From positions 1 to 33,814 of the forward strand of contig SKYV01000118.1 in NCBI GenBank assembly GCA_007127745.1: a stretch of DNA of 33,814 nt, read 5' to 3'. Position 1 is the first letter of the stretch. Each line of letters starts with the position of its first letter. The translations under genes were made by a program, and so were the position numbers. The DNA comes from Balneolaceae bacterium. Its GTDB lineage: Bacteria > Bacteroidota > Rhodothermia > Balneolales > Balneolaceae. Positions 1 through 9,185 of this stretch are shown in pieces. Under the pieces are notes generated by a model that worked only from the letters and a program-made list of their open reading frames with translations, made no database searches and was not told the DNA's origin.

Positions 1-1978
1 AGTCGGCTTTAATCATTTCAAAGCCGAGTTCATCGAACCGGTCTTTCACGCGGTTTGATGTAAATACAACTCTTTCGTTTGCCTTGCAGGTAATGCACCA
101 ATCTGCTGTAAAATCAATAAACATATTCTTTCCCTGATCGCGATACTCTTCAACCAATTCATTGCTAAAGTTTTGCCATTCAACACCTAAACTTACGGTA
201 ATGCCATCTTCGTTTTGCTGGGTTGCCGGAGCAGATGAAGCAGAAAACAGAAATCCGGCAACAATCAAGCCGGTAACCACGGAACGACTGAAAACTCTTG
301 CTTTAGTGGAAATCTGAAATGCGTTCCAGCGGTAAAGAATCCAAATTCCGAATGAAAGCATCAAAAGACCGATCAAAAGCCTGGTGAGGCCGTCTACTCC
401 GGTTTGCTGGCCGAATACCCAAATCAGCCAGATTGCGGTTGCGAACAGCGGAAAGGCGAGTAGTTGTTTGAATGTTTCCATCCAGCTTCCCGGTTTCGGC
501 AGGAATTTGAGCAGATATGGGAAGGATGATAAAATGATGTAAGGAGCAGCCATTCCGATTCCCAAAGCTGCAAAAATTATAAGTGCGCTTGTGGCAGGCA
601 GGGTAATTGCCACCCCGAGTGCAGTTCCCATGAATGGAGCCGTACAGGGTGTAGCCAGTACGGTGGCAAGGATTCCGCTGAAAAAAGATCCGCGCAGGCC
701 TTCTCCGGTATTGGCTTTGCCGGCAACACTGATAAGTGAATTTCCGATTTCAAAGAGCCCCATCAGGCTCAGGCCAAGGCCAAACATCAGAAATGTCATG
801 AAAGCAATAAATGCGGGTGTTTGAAGCTGGAATCCCCATCCGAGTTCCTGTCCGCCTGCCCTGAGGAGGAGCAACAGTCCGGCAAGTATCAGAAATGAGA
901 TCAGCACACCGGCACCAAAAACCCATCCGTGAGTTTTAACCTTGCTGCCGCTTTGTCCGGACATCTGCATAAAATTCATCACCTTGATGGAAAGGATCGG
1001 AAAAACACAAGGCATCAGGTTAAGAATCAAACCGCCTAAAAGTGCGAAGCCAAGAATCAGCAGAAAACGGGATGAGAAAACCGGAAGTGAAGATACTTCT
1101 TCGGCAAGTACAGCTTCCTCCGTCAAATCCACATCAACCACCATTGCCTTGATATTTCCTTCCTCATCCCAGCCATCGGGAGAGTAGAGTAATCCCCACA
1201 GGCGCTCTATATCACCTGATTTGTACGTGGATTTTTGCAACTCCATGGTGATGGAGTTTCCGGAGATGGTAAATGGCTGTTCTGCGCCGTTTTCGATCTC
1301 GCTATCTTTTTTGGCGAAGTACCGGATTTCACTGTATTCCGGCAGTGAAAATGCATCAGTTGACAGGGTAAGTGTAGCTCTGCCGTCTTCGTAAGATCCT
1401 GATGCTTCCCAATAGTCGAGGGTAACATGCAGATCCTCTCTTGTTTCGGCAAAAAGCGGCAGCCACTCTTCATTGTAATCAACCTCATCTTCGGCAACGG
1501 TAAGTGTAAGTTCGATATCGGCATATTCAGGAATGCAGATATCTTCGCAAATTAACCAGTCGGCTTCGGCCATCAGGGTAATTTCATCACCGGGCTGCAA
1601 ATCGGCGGGAGCGGTTGCTTCCATCATAAAGAGGATATTATCGTAATACCCGTAACTGGTTAATCCGCCTGATACATCAATCCAAAGGGGAGTGGGCCAC
1701 TGAATTTCGCCGATATTATACTCTTTTTCGTGCAGCCAATTCACCATCATGGGCATCCCGGAGTCGCCCGGATTTCTGTAATAAACATACCATCCATCGC
1801 GCATGTCCATCCGGATTCCAATCCAGAATGTTTGTCCGGGTAAAATATTTTTTTGTTCTGAGATCAGTTCAACCTCGGCATTATCGGTTTGAACCGGTCC
1901 GCCTGAGGCCTTCAGCGCGCCATGAAGGGTAAAAATCAGAACCGAAAAAAGTAATAGAAATCTGAAATTATTTGACAT
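1..1978 (-). CDS. dsbD: Thiol:disulfide interchange protein DsbD, C-terminus cut by window edge
   Basis: This protein carries reducing power across the inner membrane to periplasmic thiol proteins. I translated it by hand from the ATG at 1978; the frame stays open to base 2, giving 659 codons with the last part missing. It begins with a signal peptide (about residues 1-24, ending ALKA). The periplasmic DsbD-alpha domain follows, with the typical WLICEDICIPE motif holding its cysteine pair. Next is a polytopic membrane domain carrying the two family cysteines in LMPCVFP and TPCTAPF. The last part is a thioredoxin domain with the active site WCITCK (W627, C628, C631). All six redox cysteines are therefore present. 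The gene stands 285 bases from the histidine kinase upstream on the same strand, so it probably has its own promoter. Identification is firm; only the end is unseen. Confidence 0.95.
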   Translation of the reverse strand, partial: MSNNFRFLLLFSVLIFTLHGALKASGGPVQTDNAEVELISEQKNILPGQTFWIGIRMDMRDGWYVYYRNPGDSGMPMMVNWLHEKEYNIGEIQWPTPLWIDVSGGLTSYGYYDNILFMMEATAPADLQPGDEITLMAEADWLICEDICIPEYADIELTLTVAEDEVDYNEEWLPLFAETREDLHVTLDYWEASGSYEDGRATLTLSTDAFSLPEYSEIRYFAKKDSEIENGAEQPFTISGNSITMELQKSTYKSGDIERLWGLLYSPDGWDEEGNIKAMVVDVDLTEEAVLAEEVSSLPVFSSRFLLILGFALLGGLILNLMPCVFPILSIKVMNFMQMSGQSGSKVKTHGWVFGAGVLISFLILAGLLLLLRAGGQELGWGFQLQTPAFIAFMTFLMFGLGLSLMGLFEIGNSLISVAGKANTGEGLRGSFFSGILATVLATPCTAPFMGTALGVAITLPATSALIIFAALGIGMAAPYIILSSFPYLLKFLPKPGSWMETFKQLLAFPLFATAIWLIWVFGQQTGVDGLTRLLIGLLMLSFGIWILYRWNAFQISTKARVFSRSVVTGLIVAGFLFSASSAPATQQNEDGITVSLGVEWQNFSNELVEEYRDQGKNMFIDFTADWCITCKANERVVFTSNRVKDRFDELGFEMIKAD

Positions 1979-2140
1979 AGAGGAAGTATTCCGCGCTATT
2001 TAGTTCAATGTTGAAGTTATATAAATTTTGCGGAGTATCTATTTCTAAAATATTTTTTTACATCAAATCGATCCTAATCCAGAAAAAATTTACAGGTCAG
2101 GACTTAGTGTTATGTCAATTATAGATTGGGAGAATGAAAA

Positions 2141-2231
2141 AGACTTCCGAAGTCTTTCAGATTTTAATAAAATATTGGCCAATTTTATCTTTCAAACCTA
2201 TTGATAACAACCATGAAGACTTCGGAAGTCT
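2141..2231. repeat. Pair of inverted 15-base near-palindromes
   Basis: AGACTTCCGAAGTCT lies at 2141-2155, and its exact reverse complement AGACTTCGGAAGTCT at 2217-2231. Each copy can also fold on itself (AGACT/AGTCT arms around the centre). They sit in the gap between the kinase and dsbD genes. Read on the minus strand, the 2141 copy is followed by TTTTT, so it could work as a weak terminator for the kinase. The identical repeat in two orientations also resembles a REP-like interspersed element. Which of these applies cannot be decided from one window. Confidence 0.6.
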
Positions 2232-2263
2232 CATATGACCGACATTCTATAGTTGGCACAACA

Positions 2264-4027
2264 TTAGTTTAAAGAGGGGATATTTGCATCGGACAAATTA
2301 AACGTAAACCGGAATTTCGTCCCTTCACTGCTGTTCACTTCCAGTGTTCCGTTCAACTGCTCAGATAGTGCTTTAATCAGGGTAAAACCCAATGTTTCGG
2401 GTTCATCCAGTTTTATATTGTCAGGCAGCCCAATACCATTGTCAGCCACAGTCAGAGTAATTTTATCATGTTCTGCTTCCAGTTTCACTTCGGCCATGCA
2501 CTGTTTCGTTCTCCCATTAAAAGCATGCTTAAAAATGTTTACTATCAATTCGTTGTAGAGAATTCCAAAAGGAACAGCATGAATAATGTTTAATGTTACA
2601 TCATCCAGGTTTTTTTCGATCCGTACGGATTTTCTGCTATCGTTCAGCACAGAATCGATGTAACCGGTCAGATCTTCGATATAGCTTTTCAGGCTGATTT
2701 CTGACAGCGTTTCGGATTGATATAATTTTTCATGTACCAGAACAATGGATTGTATCCGGGACTGAATCTCCTCAAGCTCATTTTGTACGTTGGTATTTTT
2801 GTCAACATTTTCTTTCTGAAGCTCAATCAAGCCGGAAATAATGGCCAGATTATTTTTTACCCGGTGATGAATTTCAGTGAGCAGTATCTCTTTCTCTTTC
2901 AGCGATTTATTGATCTGTTCCACATATTCCACTTCGGCTGAGATATCTCTTACATTTCCGATAATGCCAATCGGGTTGTTGCCTTTGTCCCGAAGCAGTG
3001 ATCGCTTATTGTTCACCCAAATGTAATCTCCCTTTTTTGTTTTTACTCTGAACTCGGTATCGTGTTCGATCTGCTTTTCAAGATCTGAGGTTGGGAATTT
3101 TCTGCGTTCCTCTTCTATTCTTTTTTTATCATCGGGATGCACTCTGTCCATAATAAAATTGGTGCCGCCTTTAAGGATTTCATTTACAGAATATCCAAGC
3201 AAGGTTTCAACTGATTGACTGATATATTCATATTTTTTTCCCTCTCTGTCCATCAGGTAGATGACGTCGCGCGAATTTTCCAGAATATTTTTGTATTTAA
3301 ATTCTGTCTCATTTCGCTCATCGTAATACTTTTGGACAAGCCTGAATGAATAAAGCGTGATGATTGCGCCAACAAAAATTATCAAAAGTCCCCCGATCAA
3401 AATAGTTCTGAAAATGACCGAATCGACATATAGTGCCGCTTCATTTACTGCGTCTGAAAAATTTCTTTCCAGCTCGTTCAATTCACTGTCAAATTCATAA
3501 AGCTCCAGCAAAAAGTTGTTTTTATCTTCTTCTGACAGCTCATTTCTGTTGATTTGTTGGTGAATCAGTTCTGCTTTCTCCTCCAGTTCATTGATAATAT
3601 GGTCAGCCGATTCCCAGTATGTCCGGGCATTTTTCAGATGCGAGACATTTTTAAACCTTGAAAACAGCCATATCATAGAATCAATTTCATCAGGGTGGTT
3701 GTTCCCCTGTAAAAATCCCTGATGGGCGATTTCATAATCGGGAGTATCGGAGGAGAGAGTCATTCGGGCCTGTTTATCGCCCTCAATGATAATCAGTGAA
3801 TTTTTGAAATGTTCGTAGTGACTCTCATCCTCCAGTTCTACAAAATAGATGAGTTCTAATATTGCATTTTTTTGAGCTTTTGCCCAGTGTCCTTCACCTG
3901 AAATAAATCCCCGGGTACCTGTAATAGCCTTGCTGCTATAGTGGTTGAATGTGACCAGTAAAACCCCAAACGTCAGAAAGGTGCCAATTAGAAGGTATAA
4001 ATATGAATTGCTTTTTAACTTAGCCAT
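2264..4027 (-). CDS. Membrane PAS sensor histidine kinase (HisKA_2 family)
   Basis: Inner-membrane sensor kinase that should autophosphorylate on histidine and pass the phosphate to an unknown response regulator. The 587 residues run as follows: membrane helix at about 9-27; an extracytoplasmic, helix-rich, acidic sensor region of about 175 residues with no family I recognise; second helix at about 207-228; PAS/PAC domain at about 243-370; the phospho-acceptor motif EIHHRVKNN with H388 the likely site; N-box around N492 and N497; and the ATP-binding G-box DNGIGL at 529-534. The HHRVKNN motif is diagnostic of the HisKA_2/HWE-like group, often tied to general stress or light signalling. No response regulator is adjacent, so it is an orphan. 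The signal is unknown. Confidence 0.9.
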   Translation of the reverse strand: MAKLKSNSYLYLLIGTFLTFGVLLVTFNHYSSKAITGTRGFISGEGHWAKAQKNAILELIYFVELEDESHYEHFKNSLIIIEGDKQARMTLSSDTPDYEIAHQGFLQGNNHPDEIDSMIWLFSRFKNVSHLKNARTYWESADHIINELEEKAELIHQQINRNELSEEDKNNFLLELYEFDSELNELERNFSDAVNEAALYVDSVIFRTILIGGLLIIFVGAIITLYSFRLVQKYYDERNETEFKYKNILENSRDVIYLMDREGKKYEYISQSVETLLGYSVNEILKGGTNFIMDRVHPDDKKRIEEERRKFPTSDLEKQIEHDTEFRVKTKKGDYIWVNNKRSLLRDKGNNPIGIIGNVRDISAEVEYVEQINKSLKEKEILLTEIHHRVKNNLAIISGLIELQKENVDKNTNVQNELEEIQSRIQSIVLVHEKLYQSETLSEISLKSYIEDLTGYIDSVLNDSRKSVRIEKNLDDVTLNIIHAVPFGILYNELIVNIFKHAFNGRTKQCMAEVKLEAEHDKITLTVADNGIGLPDNIKLDEPETLGFTLIKALSEQLNGTLEVNSSEGTKFRFTFNLSDANIPSLN

Positions 4028-4283
4028 GCTTTGTTATGTAGCCCTGTCGTACATTACAATTGAATCAGAATTTTCCAGTTCAATCTGCTTCAGTTATGCA
4101 CCGTATTTCCCATTTTTTTATTTTTGCCGTTCTGCTCAGTTCTGAAGAAAAGAGAGAATATTATTCTATTAGCTAACGTATCATTAAAATAATTTAATAA
4201 TAAAGATCAGAAGATAAAAGTTCAGGTTGAGCTTACAACAAGGAAATGAAAATTTTTATACTGTCCTTCTGACAGCTGATTTT

Positions 4284-4421
4284 ATGGTACGATGGGTAAA
4301 ATTCGATATAGAACACCCATCAGACGGTTGGGGTCTTGCAAAGTCTTTTCACAACGAAATTACCGATCGAAATATCAGAGATAAATTATCCCGGTTGAGG
4401 TCGGAACTGATTGGGCACTAA
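4284..4421 (+). CDS. Possible small orphan protein or gene fragment
   Basis: A 45-residue frame, extendable at the front to a TTG at 4227 (64 residues), lies in the otherwise empty 404-base stretch between the kinase and the lipoprotein gene. Its C-terminal part is rich in charged residues (for example HNEITDRNIRDKLSRLR) and reads more like protein than the hydrophobic start. I recognise no family. It may be the tail of a lost gene, a real small protein, or chance. The rest of 4028-4431 is AT-rich and presumably holds the kinase promoter, reading leftward; I see nothing else in it. Confidence 0.25.
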   Translation: MVRWVKFDIEHPSDGWGLAKSFHNEITDRNIRDKLSRLRSELIGH

Positions 4422-4431
4422 TCGGTTAAAA

Positions 4432-5037
4432 TTATTCATGCCCCCAGGGAGCGGGTGGTGCCTCAACCGGTTCTGATAAATCAAACTCAACCATAATGTT
4501 CCATTCGTCTTTCCAGATGGTTCCATAGGTGTAGCGTTCGCCCGGAACATATTCAATTCTCCAGCCGCGAAACTCTCCATCGGCTTCTTCAGTTCTTGGC
4601 TGTGACTGAAACCGCTGAACGTTATCCGTACCCTCATCAACAGAATAACCGCCGTACATCGTTACGTCATCATGCGAGCCATCCTGTTTCCGGTGGTCAT
4701 GGCGAAGTTCCAGCCCGTCATCATGCAGGGTCAGTATCCAGGTTCGGGACCTGTCCCAGCTTTCATTGGCTTCATCCTCAATGTGAAACGGAATTTTCAA
4801 TTCATTGCCGCTGCATTCCATAAAATGCATTACCATTTCTTCGGTTCCGGTAAACATATTTACGGTTTCGGGTTGGACCATCAGCTGCCCGGCATAGGCA
4901 TTGCCACATTCCTGGGAGAGAGCTTCAAAAAATTGAACATAACCGGGTTCCATGTCAGCTTCCTGGGAGTTGTTATTATTGGAACAGTTAGCGGAGAAGA
5001 GAATGGCTATAGCAATTACAAATGTTGCAGCTTTCAT
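4432..5037 (-). CDS. Small hypothetical lipoprotein
   Basis: I chose the ATG at 5037 rather than the longer frame from 5124, because it starts directly with a signal peptide: Met-Lys, a hydrophobic stretch, then FSANC with C18 as the likely lipidated cysteine. The -1 Asn is unusual for a lipobox but tolerated in this group. The mature part (about 184 residues) is acidic and rich in His, Trp and Glu. It contains two further cysteines (SQECGN and FMECSG) and a C-terminal WKDEWNIMVEFDLSEP segment. I recognise no named domain. It follows lnt by 125 bases on the same strand; lnt makes the enzyme that would finish its lipid anchor, but this may be coincidence. Function unknown. Confidence 0.75.
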   Translation of the reverse strand: MKAATFVIAIAILFSANCSNNNNSQEADMEPGYVQFFEALSQECGNAYAGQLMVQPETVNMFTGTEEMVMHFMECSGNELKIPFHIEDEANESWDRSRTWILTLHDDGLELRHDHRKQDGSHDDVTMYGGYSVDEGTDNVQRFQSQPRTEEADGEFRGWRIEYVPGERYTYGTIWKDEWNIMVEFDLSEPVEAPPAPWGHE

Positions 5038-5162
5038 AGAAACGGGTTTAGATATGTTATAAAGAGAAAACACGAGTTTTTGAGCAAAAATTTGTGAGCA
5101 TGAATGATCAGTAATTTTACTCAACTAAAAAAATAATCTTTTTCGGGACTATTCCGGCAGTT

Positions 5163-6716
5163 TTACGATTGTTTATCTCTTTTTTTGAGGGAAATCATAA
5201 CTATACCAGCCAGGGTTAAAATCAGACTTACACCACCCGGCCAGTTTCCGTGGCGGCTGTAAAATGTAGGTTGTTCATTTGTGTAAATGGTAAAACTGAA
5301 GGCATCCTCTGTCCAGTATTCCGTTTCAACCTGTACTTTGCCATCCGGTGAAATGATGCCGGAAATTCCGTTGTTGGCAGATCGGGCTATCCACATGCGA
5401 TGCTCGATAGCACGCAGCCTTGCAAAGGCGAAATGCTGGATGTGTCCGTGCGAATCGCCCCACCAGCCGTCGTTGGTGATGATAGTGAGAAAATTGGCGC
5501 CCTCGTTCACAAATTCATTCACCCAACCCGAAAACACAGAATCGTAGCAAATCAGGGCCGGAGTTTTGGGGTTATTTATGTGAAAAACATCTGCTGTGGT
5601 GCCAAGACCATATCCGGCGAGGCGGCCCCATTCAAACCAGCCAAACCGGTCAATTCTCTGAAAAAACTCTACAAACGGAAATCGCTCAACAACCGGAACC
5701 AGCCGCCCTTTACGATAAATTTCAGTTTCTTTTTCCGGCTGAAAATAGAGCGCGGCATTAAAGACATTGTAATATCTGCCGGTCTGAGTTTCACGCACAA
5801 CTTCCGGATGATCGTCTTCCGGATAAAATTCAACAAAACCTGTACCGGTCAGCAGATTGGTATTCCAAACTTTTACCGAGTCTCTGATTCTGTTGAAATA
5901 GGGATTGTCCATTGGCAGGGAAGAGTCAACAGCATTTTCCGGCCAGATGATGATGTCGGTATGTTCAGACCGGGTGTTGTCAGACATCTCAAGCAGTTTG
6001 TCGAGCAGGGCCTCCAGGGAGGGCAGGCCACCAAATCGTTGATAGGAATCGGAGTTGGGCTGAATGATCGCCACCTCAACGGGCTCACCCTGTTCCTTTG
6101 GCATTGTTGTCATGGAAATGACCGACAGTACCGGAAAGAGGAAGAAAATAATCAGAGCGGTGGCCAAAATTTGTTTTGATGGTTTGATGAGGTAGTTATA
6201 AAACAAAGCGGCACTGAATACCACCCAAAATGAGATTCCAAACACTCCGGTAAAAGAAATGTACTGGATGGCTCCTGTCAGGTTCGACCAACCGTTGCCA
6301 AGAGTCAGCCATGGCCAGGCAAGATCCCAGTTGTGGTGGAGAAATTCGTAGCTTACCCATACACCCGCCGCAAAAAGAGACGTAAGTATTGGATTGATTT
6401 CGGATTGAAAAAGATATCGGATCAGCAGCAGCGGTATAAGCATAATAGCGGCATTGGCTAAAATAGCGGCTGTTCCACCGGCAATGGTGGCCATCATCAG
6501 CCAGTAGGTAGAAAACAGGTTCCAGAGCACAAATGAGGGGTAGGTGTATAAAATCACCTGGCGTTTGGTTACCGATATCATGCTTATTCTGAATAGAAAA
6601 ATGAAAGCAGGAATTTGCAATATGGAAATATCAAAGGGAGGAAATGAAAGTGCCAGTAAAACAGGTGCCGTCAGGGCCAGTGCCCAGGGATGATCCCAAA
6701 ACCGAAATGAGTTCAT
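5163..6716 (-). CDS. lnt: Apolipoprotein N-acyltransferase
   Basis: Inner-membrane enzyme that adds the third acyl chain to the N-terminal cysteine of lipoproteins. The 517 residues begin with several hydrophobic helices (about 1-200) with the family's FPPFD near residue 29 and AWPWLTLGNG near 133-142. A periplasmic nitrilase/CN-hydrolase domain follows at about 212-480. The expected triad is visible: E260 in WPENAVD, K336 in YRKGRLVP, and C390 in ALICYDSVF, with NDGWWGDSHGHIQH after it as in known Lnt proteins. A final hydrophobic helix lies at about 494-511, as usual. Length matches the family. It is preceded on the same strand by rsmI (97-base gap), so the two may be cotranscribed. Confidence 0.96.
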   Translation of the reverse strand: MNSFRFWDHPWALALTAPVLLALSFPPFDISILQIPAFIFLFRISMISVTKRQVILYTYPSFVLWNLFSTYWLMMATIAGGTAAILANAAIMLIPLLLIRYLFQSEINPILTSLFAAGVWVSYEFLHHNWDLAWPWLTLGNGWSNLTGAIQYISFTGVFGISFWVVFSAALFYNYLIKPSKQILATALIIFFLFPVLSVISMTTMPKEQGEPVEVAIIQPNSDSYQRFGGLPSLEALLDKLLEMSDNTRSEHTDIIIWPENAVDSSLPMDNPYFNRIRDSVKVWNTNLLTGTGFVEFYPEDDHPEVVRETQTGRYYNVFNAALYFQPEKETEIYRKGRLVPVVERFPFVEFFQRIDRFGWFEWGRLAGYGLGTTADVFHINNPKTPALICYDSVFSGWVNEFVNEGANFLTIITNDGWWGDSHGHIQHFAFARLRAIEHRMWIARSANNGISGIISPDGKVQVETEYWTEDAFSFTIYTNEQPTFYSRHGNWPGGVSLILTLAGIVMISLKKRDKQS

Positions 6717-6813
6717 GTAGATATTTTTACCGAATGTGATGGTTAGTTTGTCAGATTATTTAAATAACGCCAGCCATTAGTCAGACCAAAGAAAGCCGAA
6801 TTATTACTTAAAG

Positions 6814-7497
6814 TTATTCTGTATAATTTTTACCGGATACAATCACTACAATTTCACCTTTAACCGACTTTCGGGCTTTCCATCGTTGGGTGATGTCAGC
6901 CAGTTGTGCCCGGTCTATTTCTTCAAATTTTTTTGTTAATTCGCGGGCAATGCATACCCAACGTTCATCTCCACAGAATTGGTGTAATTTTTCTAAAAAT
7001 CGAATAATTTTGTGCGGACTTACATAGATTACAGAAGTGATTTCAGATTCTGCGATGGCTTGTATTCTTGTTTGTCTTCCTTTTTTTGGAGGCAGAAAAC
7101 CTTCAAATACAAACCGGTCGCACGGCAGGCCGCTGGCCACCACTGCGGTTGTTGCAGCATCGGGGCCCGGTATCGGTGTAACAGTGTGGCCTTTTTGATG
7201 GGCAGCCCTCGCAGCCAGAAAACCGGGATCCGAAATGCCCGGCATACCTGCATCACTGATTATTCCCACATTTTGTCCGCCGTCAAGCAGGTTCATCAGA
7301 TGCTCAACTTTATTGTGTTCGTTGTGCTGATGGAATGAAATGGTTGGTTTTTCGATCTGGTAATGTTTCAGCAAAACCGAAGAAGTACGGGTGTCTTCGC
7401 AGGCAATGATATCACACTTTTTCAGGGTTTCTACAGCCCGGTATGTGATGTCACCCAAATTCCCGATGGGGGTGGCGATAATGTAGAGGTTTGACAA
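6814..7497 (-). CDS. rsmI: 16S rRNA (cytidine-1402 2'-O)-methyltransferase RsmI
   Basis: Uses S-adenosylmethionine to methylate the ribose of C1402 in the decoding centre of 16S rRNA. The 227 residues show the full tetrapyrrole-methylase-fold signature in order: ATPIGNLGD near residue 8, ACEDTR near 33, SDAGMPGISDPG near 81, PGPDAATTAVVASGLP near 109, FEGFLPPKKGRQ near 131, YVSPHK near 154 and RELTKKFEE near 185. It lacks the C-terminal extension of the longer E. coli enzyme (286 residues), which is common in Bacteroidota. It is divergent from the beta-barrel gene at 7661; the shared gap of 163 bases presumably holds both promoters. Confidence 0.95.
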   Translation of the reverse strand: MSNLYIIATPIGNLGDITYRAVETLKKCDIIACEDTRTSSVLLKHYQIEKPTISFHQHNEHNKVEHLMNLLDGGQNVGIISDAGMPGISDPGFLAARAAHQKGHTVTPIPGPDAATTAVVASGLPCDRFVFEGFLPPKKGRQTRIQAIAESEITSVIYVSPHKIIRFLEKLHQFCGDERWVCIARELTKKFEEIDRAQLADITQRWKARKSVKGEIVVIVSGKNYTE

Positions 7498-7660
7498 AAT
7501 GGATAAAATGATTAATTATTCCCGATGTTAAATACGGCAAAGATCAGTATACAGTTTTTAAAAATAACCGATATATTACTGTGATAAGATAAATGCAAAA
7601 ATTCCTCTTTGCTGTATTAATAATGAAACACATAGTTTTCAATACTGAAGTTCAGGTTTT

Positions 7661-8971
7661 ATGAAGTTTTATCCAACTTGTTTGTTGCCTCTCTTCACTG
7701 TAATTCTCTTGTTTTTACCCATGAACACTTCATCAAGCATATTTGCTCAGTCTGGTGAAAATGAACAAGAAATAACTGAAGGTGACGTTGACCGGCGTGT
7801 AAATCGGGCTCCCCATGTTTACGTTGATTGCGCCTTTTGTGATATGAATCATGTACGCAGTGAAATCGGAATCGTTAACTATGTTCGGGATCCTGAACAG
7901 GCCGATATTCATGTTTTCGCAACGCGGACCCGCACAGCCGGCGGAGGCATGGAGTACAAATTTTCATTTATCGGGCTCGGACTCTTTCCGGATATCAATT
8001 TTGATCTGAACTATCTGGCCGGTCGAAATGAAACCTGGAGCGAAACCCGAAATGAGATTAACCGTCTTCTTGAAGCCGGTTTTATGCCCTACATCAATCA
8101 AACACCATTGTCCGGGTTCATCAATATTCAATATGACACTATAGAGCTGGAAGATAATGGGGTTTTTGAGGAGGATGATCCGTGGAATTACTGGGTTTTT
8201 GAAGCATATATTGGCTCAGTTAGCCTCGGACTCGAGTCGAACCGGACTAATTTTAATTCCCGGTGGGGTATATTTGCAGACAAAGTAACCGAGCAGTGGA
8301 AATTGAGGATCAGGCCCTATTTTAATTACACTCTGGTGGAAATTCGGCAGGAGGAGGAAGAAACTGTAACCAGTACTGTGAAGCGCCATGGGCTGGATAC
8401 GTATGCCATAAAAAGTGTAAATCAGCACTGGTCGGTTGGCCTGTTTGCCAATTATTTAACCAGAAATGACCGCAACACTCGAAATCGCTATCAATTTAAT
8501 CCGGGAATAGAGTTCAGTTTTCTTCCCTACGAGGAAGCTACAAGAAGGGCCATAACACTCCAATATCATGTGGGTTATACCTACATCGATTATTTTGAAG
8601 AAACAATATTTGGAAAAGAGCAGCAACATTTGATGAATCACAGGCTGAGAGGTTCAGTAAATGTCCAACAGCCCTGGGGCAGAGTCTCTGGCGGCATTAT
8701 CGGATCGCACTATTTCCATGATGCATCCCTCCGTAGAGCAGTTTTTTTCGGCAGTGTTTCTGTTAGATTAACAGAGGGTTTATCGCTGAATTTGCAGTCA
8801 AATTTTCAGATGATCCAGGACCAGATTACCCTGCCAGCAGGAGATGCAACCCTCGAAGATATATTGCTCCAGCAGCGCGAACTTGCTACAGATTATACAC
8901 TTTCCGGGTCAATTGCCATAACCTACAGCTTTGGGTCTGATTTTGCCAACATTGTAAATACACGGTTCTGA
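7661..8971 (+). CDS. Outer-membrane beta-barrel protein with N-terminal DCxFCD domain
   Basis: A 436-residue protein with a signal peptide (about 1-29, ending SIFA). After it comes a conserved-looking segment around 52-120 with YVDCAFCDMNHVRSEI (C57 and C60), NYVRDPEQADIHV and YKFSFIGLGLFPDINFDLNY. The remaining roughly 280 residues alternate polar and aromatic residues as in beta-strands, and the chain ends in Phe (NTRF), the classic signal for the barrel-assembly machinery. I recall similar proteins, usually annotated hypothetical, in Bacteroidota and Acidobacteriota, but no named function. The CxxC-like pair could be a disulfide. The location is probably the outer membrane; its substrate or partner is unknown. 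Confidence 0.85.
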   Translation: MKFYPTCLLPLFTVILLFLPMNTSSSIFAQSGENEQEITEGDVDRRVNRAPHVYVDCAFCDMNHVRSEIGIVNYVRDPEQADIHVFATRTRTAGGGMEYKFSFIGLGLFPDINFDLNYLAGRNETWSETRNEINRLLEAGFMPYINQTPLSGFINIQYDTIELEDNGVFEEDDPWNYWVFEAYIGSVSLGLESNRTNFNSRWGIFADKVTEQWKLRIRPYFNYTLVEIRQEEEETVTSTVKRHGLDTYAIKSVNQHWSVGLFANYLTRNDRNTRNRYQFNPGIEFSFLPYEEATRRAITLQYHVGYTYIDYFEETIFGKEQQHLMNHRLRGSVNVQQPWGRVSGGIIGSHYFHDASLRRAVFFGSVSVRLTEGLSLNLQSNFQMIQDQITLPAGDATLEDILLQQRELATDYTLSGSIAITYSFGSDFANIVNTRF

Positions 8972-8998
8972 CCTGGACATATCAGTCGGGTTAAGTAT

Positions 8999-9039
8999 TT
9001 TCAGCAAGCAAAATAAAAAGGATCAAATTTGTGCTGAAA
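8999..9039. other. Stem-loop after the beta-barrel gene
   Basis: TTTCAGCA at 8999-9006 pairs perfectly with TGCTGAAA at 9032-9039 across a 25-base loop. It lies 28 bases after the stop codon. There is no clean T-run behind it, so a terminator role is only possible. The remaining gap to 9185 shows nothing else I can name. Confidence 0.35.
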
Positions 9040-9185
9040 TCATCTTATCTTTCTTGATTGCAAAATTACTGAAATCAGTTCAAAAGATAATGTTTTGAAT
9101 GATTGCCGGTTCAGATCTGTTTCAGCATATGTTTTTAATTGAGCCGGAATTTTGCGAGTAAAAATTTAATCAACGAATTATTTAT

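Noticed and set aside
5400-6179. Long open frame of 259 codons on the plus strand
   Set aside because: It lies wholly antisense to lnt, whose catalytic residues are intact, and its translation has no domain or hydrophobic pattern of its own. It is a shadow frame.
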